This document shows, one piece after another, positions 41,989 to 53,230 of a DNA stretch of 64,000 bases. Position numbers and translations under genes: made by a program. The notes below the pieces were generated by a model that was given only the letters and a program-made list of their open reading frames with translations, ran no database searches and was not told the DNA's origin. The stretch's first letter is position 1, and each line of letters starts with the position of its first letter. Origin of the DNA: DASRFA01 sp035651755 (GTDB taxonomy: Bacteria > Desulfobacterota > Binatia > UBA12015); NCBI GenBank assembly GCA_035651755.1, contig DASRFA010000040.1:1-64000 (forward strand), read 5' to 3'.

Positions 41989-42998
41989 GCGCGCCGCCCG
42001 GACGCGGCGCACGCGCCGCGCGCTTCGAGGGTCGCCGCTGCCTCGTCACCGGGGGAATGGGGTTCATCGGCTCGAACCTCGCGCTCGCGCTCGCCGATGC
42101 CGGCGCGGAGGTGCGCGTCGTCGACGCGATGATCCCGACCCACGGCGCGAACCTCCACAACCTCGAGGGCGCCGCCCGCCCGATCGACGTCGTCGTCGCC
42201 GACGTCGGCGACTGCGCGCGCATCCGGAGCGCGGTCGCGGAGGCGGAGTTCGTCTTCAACCTCGCCGGCCAGATCAGCCACGTCGACTCGATGGAGGACC
42301 CGATCGCCGACTTCGACTGGAACGCGCGCAGCCACCTCGCGTTCCTCGAGCTCCTGCGCGCCGTCGGATCGCGCGCGGTGGTCGTGTACACCTCGACGCG
42401 CCAGATCTACGGCCGACCGCTCTACGTGCCCGTCGACGAGTCGCACCCGGTGCAGCCGGTCGACGTGAACGGGATCTCGCAGCATGCGGCGGAGCAGTTC
42501 CACCTGCTGTACGCGCGCGTGCACGGCCTCCGGGCCTGCAGCCTGCGCTTGACGAACGTCTACGGCCCGCGCCTCCGCCTGCGGGGCTCGCGCCAGGGCG
42601 TCCTCGCGGTCTTCCTGCAGCGCGCGCTCGAGGGCCAGACGATCCCCGTCTACGGCGACGGCGAGCACATCCGCGACTTCCTCTACGTCTCGGACGCGGT
42701 CGAGGCGCTGCTCGCGGCCGCGCTCGCGCCGGAGGCGGTGGGCGAGGCGTTCAACGTGAGCCATTCCGTCGCCGTGACCCTGCGCGAGGCCGCCGAGGCG
42801 ATCGTCGACGCGGCCGGCTCCGGCCGCGTCGAGCTCGTCCCCTGGCCGCGCGAGCGCGCCGCGATCGACATCGGCGACTTCCTCGGCGACTTCGCGAAGG
42901 CGCGCCGCATCCTGGGCTGGGAGCCGCGCGTCTCGTTCGGCGACGGCCTGCGCGCGACGATCGCATTCTACCGCGAGCATCGCCATTGGTACCTCTGA
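41985..42998 (+). CDS. NDP-sugar epimerase/dehydratase-like extended SDR with altered catalytic pair
   Basis: 337 residues. The GTG start is set by the GTGA overlap with the previous gene. The NAD motif TGGMGFIGSN is at 22-31. Sugar-nucleotide residues are visible in LRLTNVYGPRLRLRGSRQGVLAVFLQRAL and VYGDGEHIRDFLYVSDAVEALL. The usual Tyr-x-x-x-Lys is replaced by Asn162-Gly-Ile-Ser-Gln166 (NGISQHAAEQ). Related proteins with NGINK keep the Lys, so the Gln here is a further change. It may be an epimerase or dehydratase using other acid-base residues, or it may be impaired. It is followed by an overlapping aminotransferase, which suggests synthesis of an amino sugar. Confidence 0.85.
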   Translation: MSAPPGRGARAARFEGRRCLVTGGMGFIGSNLALALADAGAEVRVVDAMIPTHGANLHNLEGAARPIDVVVADVGDCARIRSAVAEAEFVFNLAGQISHVDSMEDPIADFDWNARSHLAFLELLRAVGSRAVVVYTSTRQIYGRPLYVPVDESHPVQPVDVNGISQHAAEQFHLLYARVHGLRACSLRLTNVYGPRLRLRGSRQGVLAVFLQRALEGQTIPVYGDGEHIRDFLYVSDAVEALLAAALAPEAVGEAFNVSHSVAVTLREAAEAIVDAAGSGRVELVPWPRERAAIDIGDFLGDFAKARRILGWEPRVSFGDGLRATIAFYREHRHWYL

Positions 42999-44026
42999 TC
43001 GACCTCGCGCGCCGGACGGCCGCGCTCCGGCCGGAGCTCGACGCGGCGATCGAGCGCGTGCTCGCGTCCGGCCGCTTCCTGCTCGGCCCCGAGCTCGACG
43101 CGTTCGAGGCGGAGCTCGCGGCCCGGGTCGGCCAGCGCCATGCCATCGGGGTCGCTTCGGGGACGGCGGCGCTCTCGCTCGCGCTCCGCGCGCTCGGGAT
43201 CGGGCCGGGCGACGAGGTCGTCGTCCCCGCGTTCACCGCCGTGCCGACCGCGGCGGCCGTGTGCGCGATCGGCGCGGTGCCGGTCCCGGTCGACGTCGAC
43301 CCGGCGACCGCCGCGATCGACCCGCACGCCGCCCGCTCCGCGCTCGGCCCGCGCTCGCGCGCGGTCGTCGTCGTGCACCTCTACGGCCGACCCGCCGAGG
43401 AGGCGCTCGCGGAGCTCGCCGCGCTCGGCTTGCCGATCGTCGAGGACGCCGCGCAGGCGCACGGCGCGCTCGCGGGCCCGCGCCCGAGCGCGGCGGTCGC
43501 GTACAGCTTCTACCCGACGAAGAACCTGGGCGGGATCGGCGACGGCGGAGCGGTCGTCACCGACGACCACCGCCTCGCGGCCGAGGTCAGGCTGCTGCGC
43601 AACCACGGCATGACCGGAGCGTACGTGCACGAGAGGATCGCGACGAACGCGCGACTCTCCGAGCTCTCCGCAGCCGCGCTCCGCGTCGGCCTGCCGCGTC
43701 TCGAGGCCGACAACCGCCGGCGTCGCGACATCGTGGCGCGCCAGCGCGCGGCCGCGCCCGGCGCGCGCTGGCACGCCGACCACCCGCGGCACGTCCACCA
43801 CCTGAGCGTGCTGCGCGTCCCCGACCGCGACGCATTCCGCGCGCGCGTCCCGTTCGCCACCGCGGTCCACTATCCGCTGGCGCTCACGCGGCAGCCGGCA
43901 TATGCCGCGTTCGCGCGCCGGCCGTGTCCCGAGGCGGAGGCTTGGGCGGCCGAGTGCGTGACCGTGCCGTGCTTTCCGGAGATGACCGAGGAGGAGGTGC
44001 GCGAGGTGTGCGAGGGGCTGCGGTGA
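42986..44026 (+). CDS. DegT/DnrJ/EryC1-family PLP aminotransferase
   Basis: 346 residues. The TTG start 42986 lies 13 bases inside the end of the epimerase gene and gives the conserved beginning VPLIDLARRTAAL. The PLP residues are present: GTAALSLALRALGIGPGDEVVVPAFT, VEDAAQAHGA (Asp154, Gln157) and the Schiff-base Lys179 in SFYPTKNLGGIGDGGAVVT. These enzymes aminate keto-sugars on nucleotide carriers, the step that usually follows an SDR epimerase or dehydratase. The C-terminal part is shorter than in typical members (about 370 residues). Confidence 0.9.
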   Translation: MVPLIDLARRTAALRPELDAAIERVLASGRFLLGPELDAFEAELAARVGQRHAIGVASGTAALSLALRALGIGPGDEVVVPAFTAVPTAAAVCAIGAVPVPVDVDPATAAIDPHAARSALGPRSRAVVVVHLYGRPAEEALAELAALGLPIVEDAAQAHGALAGPRPSAAVAYSFYPTKNLGGIGDGGAVVTDDHRLAAEVRLLRNHGMTGAYVHERIATNARLSELSAAALRVGLPRLEADNRRRRDIVARQRAAAPGARWHADHPRHVHHLSVLRVPDRDAFRARVPFATAVHYPLALTRQPAYAAFARRPCPEAEAWAAECVTVPCFPEMTEEEVREVCEGLR

Positions 44027-44745
44027 GCAGCGCCGTCGGGTCGGTGTCGGCGTTCTTTCCCTGCTTCAACGACGCGCTCACGATCGGCGCCCTCGTCGAG
44101 AGCGTCGATCGCACGCTCGCCGAGCTCGGCATCGACCACGAGGTCATCGTGGTCGACGACGGATCGAGCGACGACTCCGCCGCGACGCTCGATCGCCTGC
44201 GGGCTTCGGTTCCCGCGCTCCGCGTCGTGCGGCACGACCACAACCGCGGCTACGGCGCCGCGCTCCGGAGCGGCTTCGCCGCCGCGACGCGCGAGTGGGT
44301 CTTCTACACCGACGGCGACGGACAGTATGATCCGACCGAGGTGCGATCGCTCCTCGCGCGCGCCGGGCCGGACGTCGACGTCGTGCAGGGCTGGAAGATC
44401 GAACGACACGACCCGATGGCCCGCCGCATCGTCGGCCGCGTGTACCACCACGCGGTGAAGCGACTCTTCGGGCTCGGCGTGCGCGACACCGACTGCGACT
44501 TCCGCCTGATCCGGCGGTCGCTTCTCGAGCGCGCGCATCTCCGGCACTCGAGCGGGGTGATCTGCGTCGAGATGCTGCGGAAGTTCCGCGATGCCGGTGC
44601 CCGCATCGCCGAGGTCCCCGTCCATCACTACCCGCGCCCGCACGGCCGCTCGCAGTTCTTCCGGTTCGCGCGCGTGACGCGATCCCTCGTCGACGTCGCG
44701 CGCCTCTGGGTGAGCATGGTGGTCCTCGGGCGCGGCGTGGCGTAG
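44023..44745 (+). CDS. Family 2 glycosyltransferase, dolichol-phosphate-mannose-synthase-like
   Basis: 240 residues. GTG start at a GTGA overlap with the aminotransferase. GT-A features are FFPCFNDALTIGALVESV, HEVIVVDDGSSDDS, GYGAALRSGFAAATREWVFYTDGDGQYDP (the DxD-like DGDGQ), then DTDCDFRLIRRSLLE. There are no C-terminal membrane helices. Such enzymes put a sugar on polyprenyl phosphate at the cytoplasmic face. They would supply the donor for a GT-C enzyme such as the PIG-V-like protein encoded two genes upstream in this operon. Confidence 0.9.
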   Translation: MSSAVGSVSAFFPCFNDALTIGALVESVDRTLAELGIDHEVIVVDDGSSDDSAATLDRLRASVPALRVVRHDHNRGYGAALRSGFAAATREWVFYTDGDGQYDPTEVRSLLARAGPDVDVVQGWKIERHDPMARRIVGRVYHHAVKRLFGLGVRDTDCDFRLIRRSLLERAHLRHSSGVICVEMLRKFRDAGARIAEVPVHHYPRPHGRSQFFRFARVTRSLVDVARLWVSMVVLGRGVA

Positions 44746-44783
44746 GAGCCGAGCCGCCGCCGCGAGCGGCGCCGGGCCCCAGC

Positions 44784-45551
44784 ATGGAAGCGGACGAGTA
44801 CCGCCGGATGGCGGCCGCGGAGGCGTCGCACTGGTGGTACGCCGCGACCCGCGAGCTGCTGCGCGAGGCCCTCGCTCCGCACGTCCGCCCGGGCGCGGCG
44901 GTGCTCGACGCCGGCTGCGGCACGGGCGCGGCGGGCGGCTGGCTCGGCGAGCGCCACCGCGCGGTCGGGATCGACGCGGAAGCGCTGGCGCTCGCGCTCC
45001 ATCGCGCGTCTCGACCGCTCGCTCGCCTGGTCCGCGGCGACGTGTCGCGCCTCCCTTTCCGGGCCGGGACGTTCGACGCCGCCGTCTGCGTGACCGTCCT
45101 CTATCACGAGGCGGTGCGCGAGCCGGAGGCGGCGGTGCGGGAGCTCGCGCGCGTCGTGCGTCCGGGCGGCATCGTGGCGCTGCTCGAGCCCGGGATCCCC
45201 GCGCTCCGACGCGGCCACGATCGCGTCACGCGGACGGCGCGCCGCTTCTCGCGCGACGACCTCCGCCGGCTGGTTCTCGCGGCGGACCTCGAGCCCGTGC
45301 GCGTCACGGGCGCGTACTCGTTCCTCGTCCTGCCCGCGTTCGCGAAGGCGTTCCTCGAGCGCGGCCGCGCGACGAGCGACCTCGCGTCGGGTGGCGGCGG
45401 CCTCGCCGGGATCCTGCCTCGCCTCGCGGCGCTCGAGCGGCGCTGGCTCGCGCGGCGCGATCTCCCGGCCGGTCTCTCCGTTCTCGCGCTGGCACGCCGC
45501 CGTGCCGCTGCTGCGGCGGCGGGTCAGGCGCGGGTGGCCGTTCCCCAGTAG
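44784..45551 (+). CDS. Class I SAM-dependent methyltransferase
   Basis: 255 residues from ATG 44784. SAM-binding motif I is VLDAGCGTGAAGGWLGE, then VGIDAEALAL, then FDAAVCVTVLYHEAVREPEAAVRELARVVRPGG, the usual methyltransferase-11 arrangement. An N-terminal segment EYRRMAAAEASHWWYAATRELL is often found in methyltransferases linked to glycan genes. It is the last rightward gene of the sugar operon (38-base gap) and overlaps the convergent methyltransferase gene by 28 bases. The acceptor is unknown; a sugar or lipid-linked intermediate is plausible. Confidence 0.87.
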   Translation: MEADEYRRMAAAEASHWWYAATRELLREALAPHVRPGAAVLDAGCGTGAAGGWLGERHRAVGIDAEALALALHRASRPLARLVRGDVSRLPFRAGTFDAAVCVTVLYHEAVREPEAAVRELARVVRPGGIVALLEPGIPALRRGHDRVTRTARRFSRDDLRRLVLAADLEPVRVTGAYSFLVLPAFAKAFLERGRATSDLASGGGGLAGILPRLAALERRWLARRDLPAGLSVLALARRRAAAAAAGQARVAVPQ

Positions 45552-46144
45552 TTGAACGTGAACGGTCGCGGTCCGGGCAGGTACATCGTGTCGATCGGGT
45601 CGATCGCGAAGCCGGCGCCTCGGACGAGCTCGTCGATCGGGCGGTTCAGGTTGCAGCCGCCGGCGATGCGGCGCCAGAGCGGGTTCAGGCGATCCTGCCA
45701 GCGCGCGACCGGCGCGTCCGGCGCGAGCCCGTGCTCGGAGAAGAGGAGCTGCCCGGCGGGGCGGAGCACGCGCCGCATCTCTAGGAGCGCGCGCTCGGCG
45801 TCGGGGATCGTGCAGAGCGTGTAGGTCGTCACCACCGTGTCGACCGACGCGTCGTCGAGCGGGATCGACTCGCCGGTCAGCCCGACGAACTCGACCGACA
45901 CGCCGGCCTCGCGCGCACGCCGCTCGGCGACCGCGCGCAGCTCCGGCGACGGCTCGAGGCCCCAGAGCTTCTCGAGCTTCCCGCGGTCGTAGTACGCGAG
46001 GTTCAGGCCCGAGCCCATCCCGATCTCGAGCACCCGCCCGCGCGCGAGCGGCACGACCTTGTCGCGCTGCCGCATGATCGGCTTCTGGCGCATCGCGAAG
46101 TCGAGGATCCGCGGCAGGAGGTAGCGCTCGTAGAGCGACGGCAT
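45524..46144 (-). CDS. Class I SAM-dependent methyltransferase (UbiE/PmtA-like)
   Basis: 206 residues. Motif I is VLEIGMGSGLNLAYY, then LEPSPELRAVAERRA, then DTVVTTYTLCTIPDAERALLEMRRVLRPAGQLLFSEHGLAPD. The last part (VARWQDRLNPLWRRIAGGCNLNRPI...YLPGPRPFTFNYWGTA) is characteristic of a conserved group sometimes annotated as phospholipid or quinone methyltransferases. It starts 42 bases after the enolase-superfamily gene and probably forms the third gene of the EgtDB operon. The substrate is not known. Confidence 0.87.
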   Translation of the reverse strand: MPSLYERYLLPRILDFAMRQKPIMRQRDKVVPLARGRVLEIGMGSGLNLAYYDRGKLEKLWGLEPSPELRAVAERRAREAGVSVEFVGLTGESIPLDDASVDTVVTTYTLCTIPDAERALLEMRRVLRPAGQLLFSEHGLAPDAPVARWQDRLNPLWRRIAGGCNLNRPIDELVRGAGFAIDPIDTMYLPGPRPFTFNYWGTATRA

Positions 46145-46186
46145 GTGACCCGACCATGGCGCCGACCGTGCGGCGCTGCAAGCGGA

Positions 46187-47215
46187 TCAGAATCCCGGAG
46201 CGCCGGGGTCGGCCGCGACGAGGCGGGCCGGGCGGGGTGCGGGCGCGCCCGCGCGCGCGATCGGCGCGATGTCGTTCGGCGCGTCGGGACAGAGCACGGC
46301 GGCGAGCGAGAGCAGCTGCGATCGCCCGACGCCGATCTCGAACATCCCGCCCAGGTAGACACCGATCCCGCCGCGAGCCGCCGCGGCGATCGCGTCCAGC
46401 GCCTCCAGTACGCCGCCCATGCGCGCCGGCTTCACGTTGATCGCGACCGGCGGCGCCGGGAGGCGCGCGACGTCGGCCGCGCGCGCGATCGGCTGGTCGA
46501 ACGCGAGCCGCGCGCACAGCGATCGCGACCACGGCGCCGGCCCGGCCGGCGGATCGAGCTTCGGGTCCTCGAGCAGGGCGCGGGGGAACGCGCGGTGGAG
46601 GCGCTCGTGCTCCGCGGGCGCGCCGGAGCCCTTCCAGTCGAGGATGACGACGCACCGCAAGCCAACGAGCTCCGCGAGCGAGCGCTCGTCCCACGCCGGA
46701 TCGACGTCGACCTTGAGCTCGACGTCGCGCCGCGCCGCGAGCTCCGCCCGCACGTCGGGCAGCGGGTCGGGCGCGCGGCCGAGCGACACGACGTAGCGGA
46801 CCGGTCGCGCGGGCGCTTCGGCGACGCGCGCGAGCGTCGTGCCGCTCTGGCGGAGCGCGAGGTCGATCGCCGCGGCTTCGATCGCCGCGCGGTCGTACGG
46901 CTCGGGGAAGCGCTCGGCGACGGCGTCGCTCAGCGCGCCGACGTTCGACGTGCCGCGCGGCACGCGCTCCGCCGCCGCGGCGAGGAAGCGCGCGTGCGCG
47001 TCCGCCGTCCACGCGACGTTCTCGCCGCGCCCGGACCGACCCGCGCCCGACAGCTCCACCGTGGAGGTCGGGCGTGGTCCGCCCGCGTAGGACGGGAGGA
47101 CGACGTCGTCCGCGCGCCCGAAGACCGCGTCGATCGCGAGCGGGAGCGCGGACAGCCGCTCGCGCAGGCGGCGCGCGAGCGCCGCGTCGCACGGCGGCGG
47201 ATCGCCGTCAAGCAT
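46187..47215 (-). CDS. Divergent enolase-superfamily (mandelate racemase/muconate-lactonizing-like) enzyme
   Basis: 342 residues from ATG 47215, which lies eight bases inside the end of the EgtDB gene. The barrel shows the superfamily order: ELKVDVDP at strand 2 (Lys present, second Lys replaced by Asp), VVILDWKG at strand 3, LLEDPKLD at strand 4, FDQPIARAADVARL at strand 5 and VAINVKPARMGGV at strand 6 (Lys). GIGVYLGGMFEIGVGRSQLLSLAAVL follows. The fit is to the MLE/o-succinylbenzoate synthase branch, but key residues vary, so the reaction is not predictable. Coupling to EgtDB is unusual and suggests a role in thiohistidine metabolism. Confidence 0.7.
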   Translation of the reverse strand: MLDGDPPPCDAALARRLRERLSALPLAIDAVFGRADDVVLPSYAGGPRPTSTVELSGAGRSGRGENVAWTADAHARFLAAAAERVPRGTSNVGALSDAVAERFPEPYDRAAIEAAAIDLALRQSGTTLARVAEAPARPVRYVVSLGRAPDPLPDVRAELAARRDVELKVDVDPAWDERSLAELVGLRCVVILDWKGSGAPAEHERLHRAFPRALLEDPKLDPPAGPAPWSRSLCARLAFDQPIARAADVARLPAPPVAINVKPARMGGVLEALDAIAAAARGGIGVYLGGMFEIGVGRSQLLSLAAVLCPDAPNDIAPIARAGAPAPRPARLVAADPGAPGF

Positions 47216-49637
47216 CCGCAGCGCAGCGGAAGCCGGCGAAGATCTGGCGGCGCTGCGGCAGGTCCCAGTTCCGGAAGGTGTTGCGGATCGCGACCGGGCG
47301 CGTCGCCCACGAGCCGCCGCGCAGCACCCTGTGGCCGGCGGCGAAGTGGATCTCGGAGTACTCGGGATACGGGAAAGCGCGGAAGCCCGGGTACGGCAGG
47401 AACTCGCTCGCGGTCCACTCCCACACGTCGCCGAGCATCTGCTCGCAGCCGAAGAAGCTGCGGCCGTCCGGATACGCGCCCACCTGCGCCGGCCCGAAAG
47501 TGCGCTGGTCGAGGTTCGCGAGCTCCGGCGACGGCGGCCGGTTGCCCCAGGGGTAGACGCGCGCCATCCCGCGTTCGAGGTCGCAGGCCGCCGCCTTCTC
47601 CCACTCGAACTCGGTCGGAAGGCGCTTCCCGGCCCAGCGCGCGTACGCGTCGGCCTCGTACCACGAGACGTGGATGACCGGGCAGCGCGGGTCGAGCGCC
47701 TCGTCCCTGCCGAACCGCCGCTCGACCCAAGCGCCGTCGCGCGCCTTCCGCCACTGCGCCGGGTGCTCGACACGGGCCTCCTGCAGCCAGCGCCAGCCGG
47801 CATCGCACCAGAGCTCGCGCCGCCGGTAGCCGCGGTCCTGCATGAACTCGAGGAACGCGCCGTTCGTGACCGGCGCGAGGTCGATCGCGAAGGCCGGCAG
47901 GTCGACGAGGTGCGCCGGCCGCTCGTTGTCGTAGGCGGCCCGGACGTCGTCGGTGCCGACCACGAACGAGCCCGCCGGGACGACGACCCGAGTGCCCTCG
48001 AGCCTGCGGCGCGCGGGCGGAGTCTCGGCCCGCCACGGCGGCTCGTAGGCGACGCCCGCGATCTGCACCGTCTGGAGGATCGTCTCGCCGTGCTGCGCCT
48101 CGTGCTGGTCGAGCATCGCGTAGAGGTAGCCGCCGGCGTGGAGCGGGTCGCCAGAGTCGGGGGCGAGGCGCGCGGCGCCCGCGGCTGCGAGCGCGTGCGC
48201 GGAGGCCAGGTACTCGCGACAACGCTTTGGGCCGGGGATGCGAAGCCGCGAACGGCTGGCGCGCGGATGGGCCGTCGCGTCGTAGAGCCGGTCGCGCCGC
48301 ACGCGCGCCGCGGAGGCCGGCGGCAGCCAGCCGGGGAGGGCGCGCGCGAGCCACTGCTCCTCGAAGTTCGCGATGTGGGCGAGGTCCCACACGATCGGGC
48401 TCATGAGCGGGCTGTGCTGGCGGCGGAGCGCGGGCTCGTCGAGCGGGGCGACGAGCTCCAGCGTGCGCGCCCGCGCGGCCTCGAGCACGCGCGCGGCGCG
48501 CGCGCGCACGGCCGGCGCCGAGCGCGGCGAGCGCGCGAGCCGCAGCAGGAGGAGCGCGAACTGCCGCTCGGGATCGCGGTACGTCTCGAGCGCCTCGAAG
48601 CCGTGGCGCCCGGCGCGCCGCGCGACCTCCTCGGGACGGAACTTCCGGCTGATCTCGGTCCGAACGAGCTCGCCGCGCGACAGGCGGAAGGAGCGCCCGA
48701 CCTCCGGAAGCGCGATCGTCGCGCCGTCGCGGAAGCGCGCGTAGATCTCGATGCGCTCGAGCACCTCGTCGTAGCGCGCGACGTGCTCGATCGCGTCGAG
48801 GTCGAGACCGGTGTCGAGCTCGCGGTTCATGCGCGCGAAGAGGTTCCGCGTGAACGCGGCGGTGACGCCGGCCGCGTCGTCGTACGCGGCCTCCAGCACG
48901 TGGGCGTCCTTGACGACGTCGAGGCCGACCAGGAACGCGTCGCCCGGCGTCAGGCTCTCCGCAAGCTGGTGGAGGAACTCGTCGAGCTCGTCGTCGTCGA
49001 GGTTGCCGATCGTGCTTCCGAGAAACGCGAGCGTCATCGGCGAGAGATCCGAGAGCCGGGGGATCGCGCGCTCGTACGACGCCGCGATGCCGTGCACGGC
49101 GAGGCTCGGATACTCGGCGGCGAGCTGCCGGCAGGTGCGCTCGAGCACCTCGCCGCAGATGTCGACCGGCACGTAGGTGGCCCGCCCGGCGGCGGTCCAG
49201 GCGTCGAGCAGGTGCCGCGTCTTCGCCGACGTGCCGGAGCCGAGCTCGACGAGCGTCGGCGAGCCGGCGCGCTCGCGGATGTCGCCCGCGTGCGCGCGCA
49301 GGATCGCCGTCTCGGCGCGCGTCAGATAATATTCCGGCGTCTCCGTGATGCGGTCGAAGAGCTCGGACCCGCGCTCGTCGTAGAGGAAGCGCGCGCTGAG
49401 CCGGCGCGGACGCGCCGACAGGCCGAGCGCCACGGACTGCGCGAACGCGTAGCGCTGCAGCGCGACGTCCTCGGCGTCGAACCACGGCTCCGAGGCCGGC
49501 GTCGTGCGGGCGGCGCGCGCGGGTGCGCGCGCCGTGGCCGCCGGGGCGCTCGCGGCGCCGCCGATCGCCGTGCGGATCGCGCTCGCGCCGCCGGCGCCGC
49601 CGTTGGCCGACGCAGGCGCGCTCGCGTCGCGCCTCAC
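47208..49637 (-). CDS. Fused EgtD-EgtB: histidine trimethyltransferase plus hercynine sulfoxide synthase
   Basis: 809 residues, GTG start 49637. Residues about 50-375 are EgtD: FLYDERGSELFDRITETPEYYLTRAE, SAM loop VELGSGTSAKTRHLL, FLGSTIGNLD, and GLDVVKDAHVLEAAYDDAAGVTAAFTRN. This makes hercynine (N-alpha-trimethylhistidine). Residues about 395-809 are EgtB: an N-terminal DinB-like iron-binding part with VWDLAHIANFEEQWL (His near 420) and HEAQHGE (near 511-517, the HxxxHxE triad), then an FGE/sulfatase-modifying C-terminal domain (ERPAHLVDLPAFAIDLAPVTNGAFLEFM to VLRGGSWATRP). EgtB couples hercynine with a thiol donor using oxygen. The domain order equals that of fungal Egt1. No EgtE or EgtC gene is adjacent. 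The next genes are an enolase-superfamily enzyme (8-base overlap) and a methyltransferase. Confidence 0.92.
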   Translation of the reverse strand: MRRDASAPASANGGAGGASAIRTAIGGAASAPAATARAPARAARTTPASEPWFDAEDVALQRYAFAQSVALGLSARPRRLSARFLYDERGSELFDRITETPEYYLTRAETAILRAHAGDIRERAGSPTLVELGSGTSAKTRHLLDAWTAAGRATYVPVDICGEVLERTCRQLAAEYPSLAVHGIAASYERAIPRLSDLSPMTLAFLGSTIGNLDDDELDEFLHQLAESLTPGDAFLVGLDVVKDAHVLEAAYDDAAGVTAAFTRNLFARMNRELDTGLDLDAIEHVARYDEVLERIEIYARFRDGATIALPEVGRSFRLSRGELVRTEISRKFRPEEVARRAGRHGFEALETYRDPERQFALLLLRLARSPRSAPAVRARAARVLEAARARTLELVAPLDEPALRRQHSPLMSPIVWDLAHIANFEEQWLARALPGWLPPASAARVRRDRLYDATAHPRASRSRLRIPGPKRCREYLASAHALAAAGAARLAPDSGDPLHAGGYLYAMLDQHEAQHGETILQTVQIAGVAYEPPWRAETPPARRRLEGTRVVVPAGSFVVGTDDVRAAYDNERPAHLVDLPAFAIDLAPVTNGAFLEFMQDRGYRRRELWCDAGWRWLQEARVEHPAQWRKARDGAWVERRFGRDEALDPRCPVIHVSWYEADAYARWAGKRLPTEFEWEKAAACDLERGMARVYPWGNRPPSPELANLDQRTFGPAQVGAYPDGRSFFGCEQMLGDVWEWTASEFLPYPGFRAFPYPEYSEIHFAAGHRVLRGGSWATRPVAIRNTFRNWDLPQRRQIFAGFRCAADA

Positions 49638-49863
49638 GCCGCGCGCTCCTTGCGAGCAGCTCGTCCTGTCGCGCTCATCCCGTCCGTTGGTTGGACCGCC
49701 GCCGAAAGCGGCGGCGACGCGCGCCGGGTCGTCTCGCGTCCCCTCACGCGGTCTCGTCTAATTGAGCAGAAGTGCGAGCCATGGCAACCCCCGCGCGCGG
49801 GCGCGCGTGTCGACCGGCGCCGCGGTTGAGGTTCTCCGGGACGTTCCGTAAGAGCGGGAACCT

Positions 49864-52699
<2,836 letters not shown>

Positions 52700-52743
52700 G
52701 CGAGCTGCGCCTCCGAGCTGCGCCTGACTGCCGCGGCTCACGG

Positions 52744-52772
52744 GAGGCCGCCGCGCGGGGCGCGGCGGCCTC
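52744..52772. terminator. Perfect 13-bp hairpin between convergent ligA and small heat-shock gene
   Basis: GAGGCCGCCGCGC (52744-52756), loop GGG, GCGCGGCGGCCTC (52760-52772). It lies 45 bases after the ligA stop and 6 bases from the stop of the leftward Hsp20 gene, so it probably serves both strands. Confidence 0.65.
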
Positions 52773-52777
52773 GGTCG

Positions 52778-53185
52778 TCAGCTCGCGACGGCAATCTTGC
52801 GCGGACGGGCGGCGCGCGCCTTCGGGAGCGTCAGGAAGAGCGTGCCGTGCTTCACCGTCGCCTCGATCGCGTCGCGGTCGATCGCGTCGCCGAGCTTGAA
52901 GACCCGGCGGTACTCGGTCGCCGGCGCGCTGCCGTAGAGCAAGCGGTAGCCCTCGGGGGCCTCGCGGCGCGAGCGCCCGACGATCGTGAGCACGTTCCGG
53001 TCGACGACGACCTCGAGATCCTCGGGCCCGACGCCCGGAAGATCGGCGACGACCAGGAAGCTCTCGGCGCCCTCGCGGGCGTCGACGCGCGGCGTCTCCA
53101 CGACGCGCGGGGTGCGCGGGCGAGCCTCGGGAGCGGTCTCGGCGCTCCGGGCGAGTTCTCTCGTTTCGTTCATCTCCTTCTCCAT
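52778..53185 (-). CDS. Small heat-shock protein (Hsp20/alpha-crystallin)
   Basis: 135 residues from ATG 53185 with AGGTGA six bases upstream. ATP-independent chaperone that holds unfolding proteins. The alpha-crystallin domain spans about 38-130: GAESFLVVADLPGVGPEDLEVVVDRNVLTIVGRS, then EYRRVFKLGDAIDRDAIEATVKHGTLFLTLPKA. The C-terminal anchor is RPRKIAVAS, an IxV-like tail (IAV). The N-terminal arm is short and charged. It is the second gene of a tandem pair, 45 bases after the other Hsp20 gene. Confidence 0.92.
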   Translation of the reverse strand: MEKEMNETRELARSAETAPEARPRTPRVVETPRVDAREGAESFLVVADLPGVGPEDLEVVVDRNVLTIVGRSRREAPEGYRLLYGSAPATEYRRVFKLGDAIDRDAIEATVKHGTLFLTLPKARAARPRKIAVAS

Positions 53186-53230
53186 CGTTTCACCTCGAAT
53201 GTTTGGATTTCGGCGGCGTGGCGATGACGC

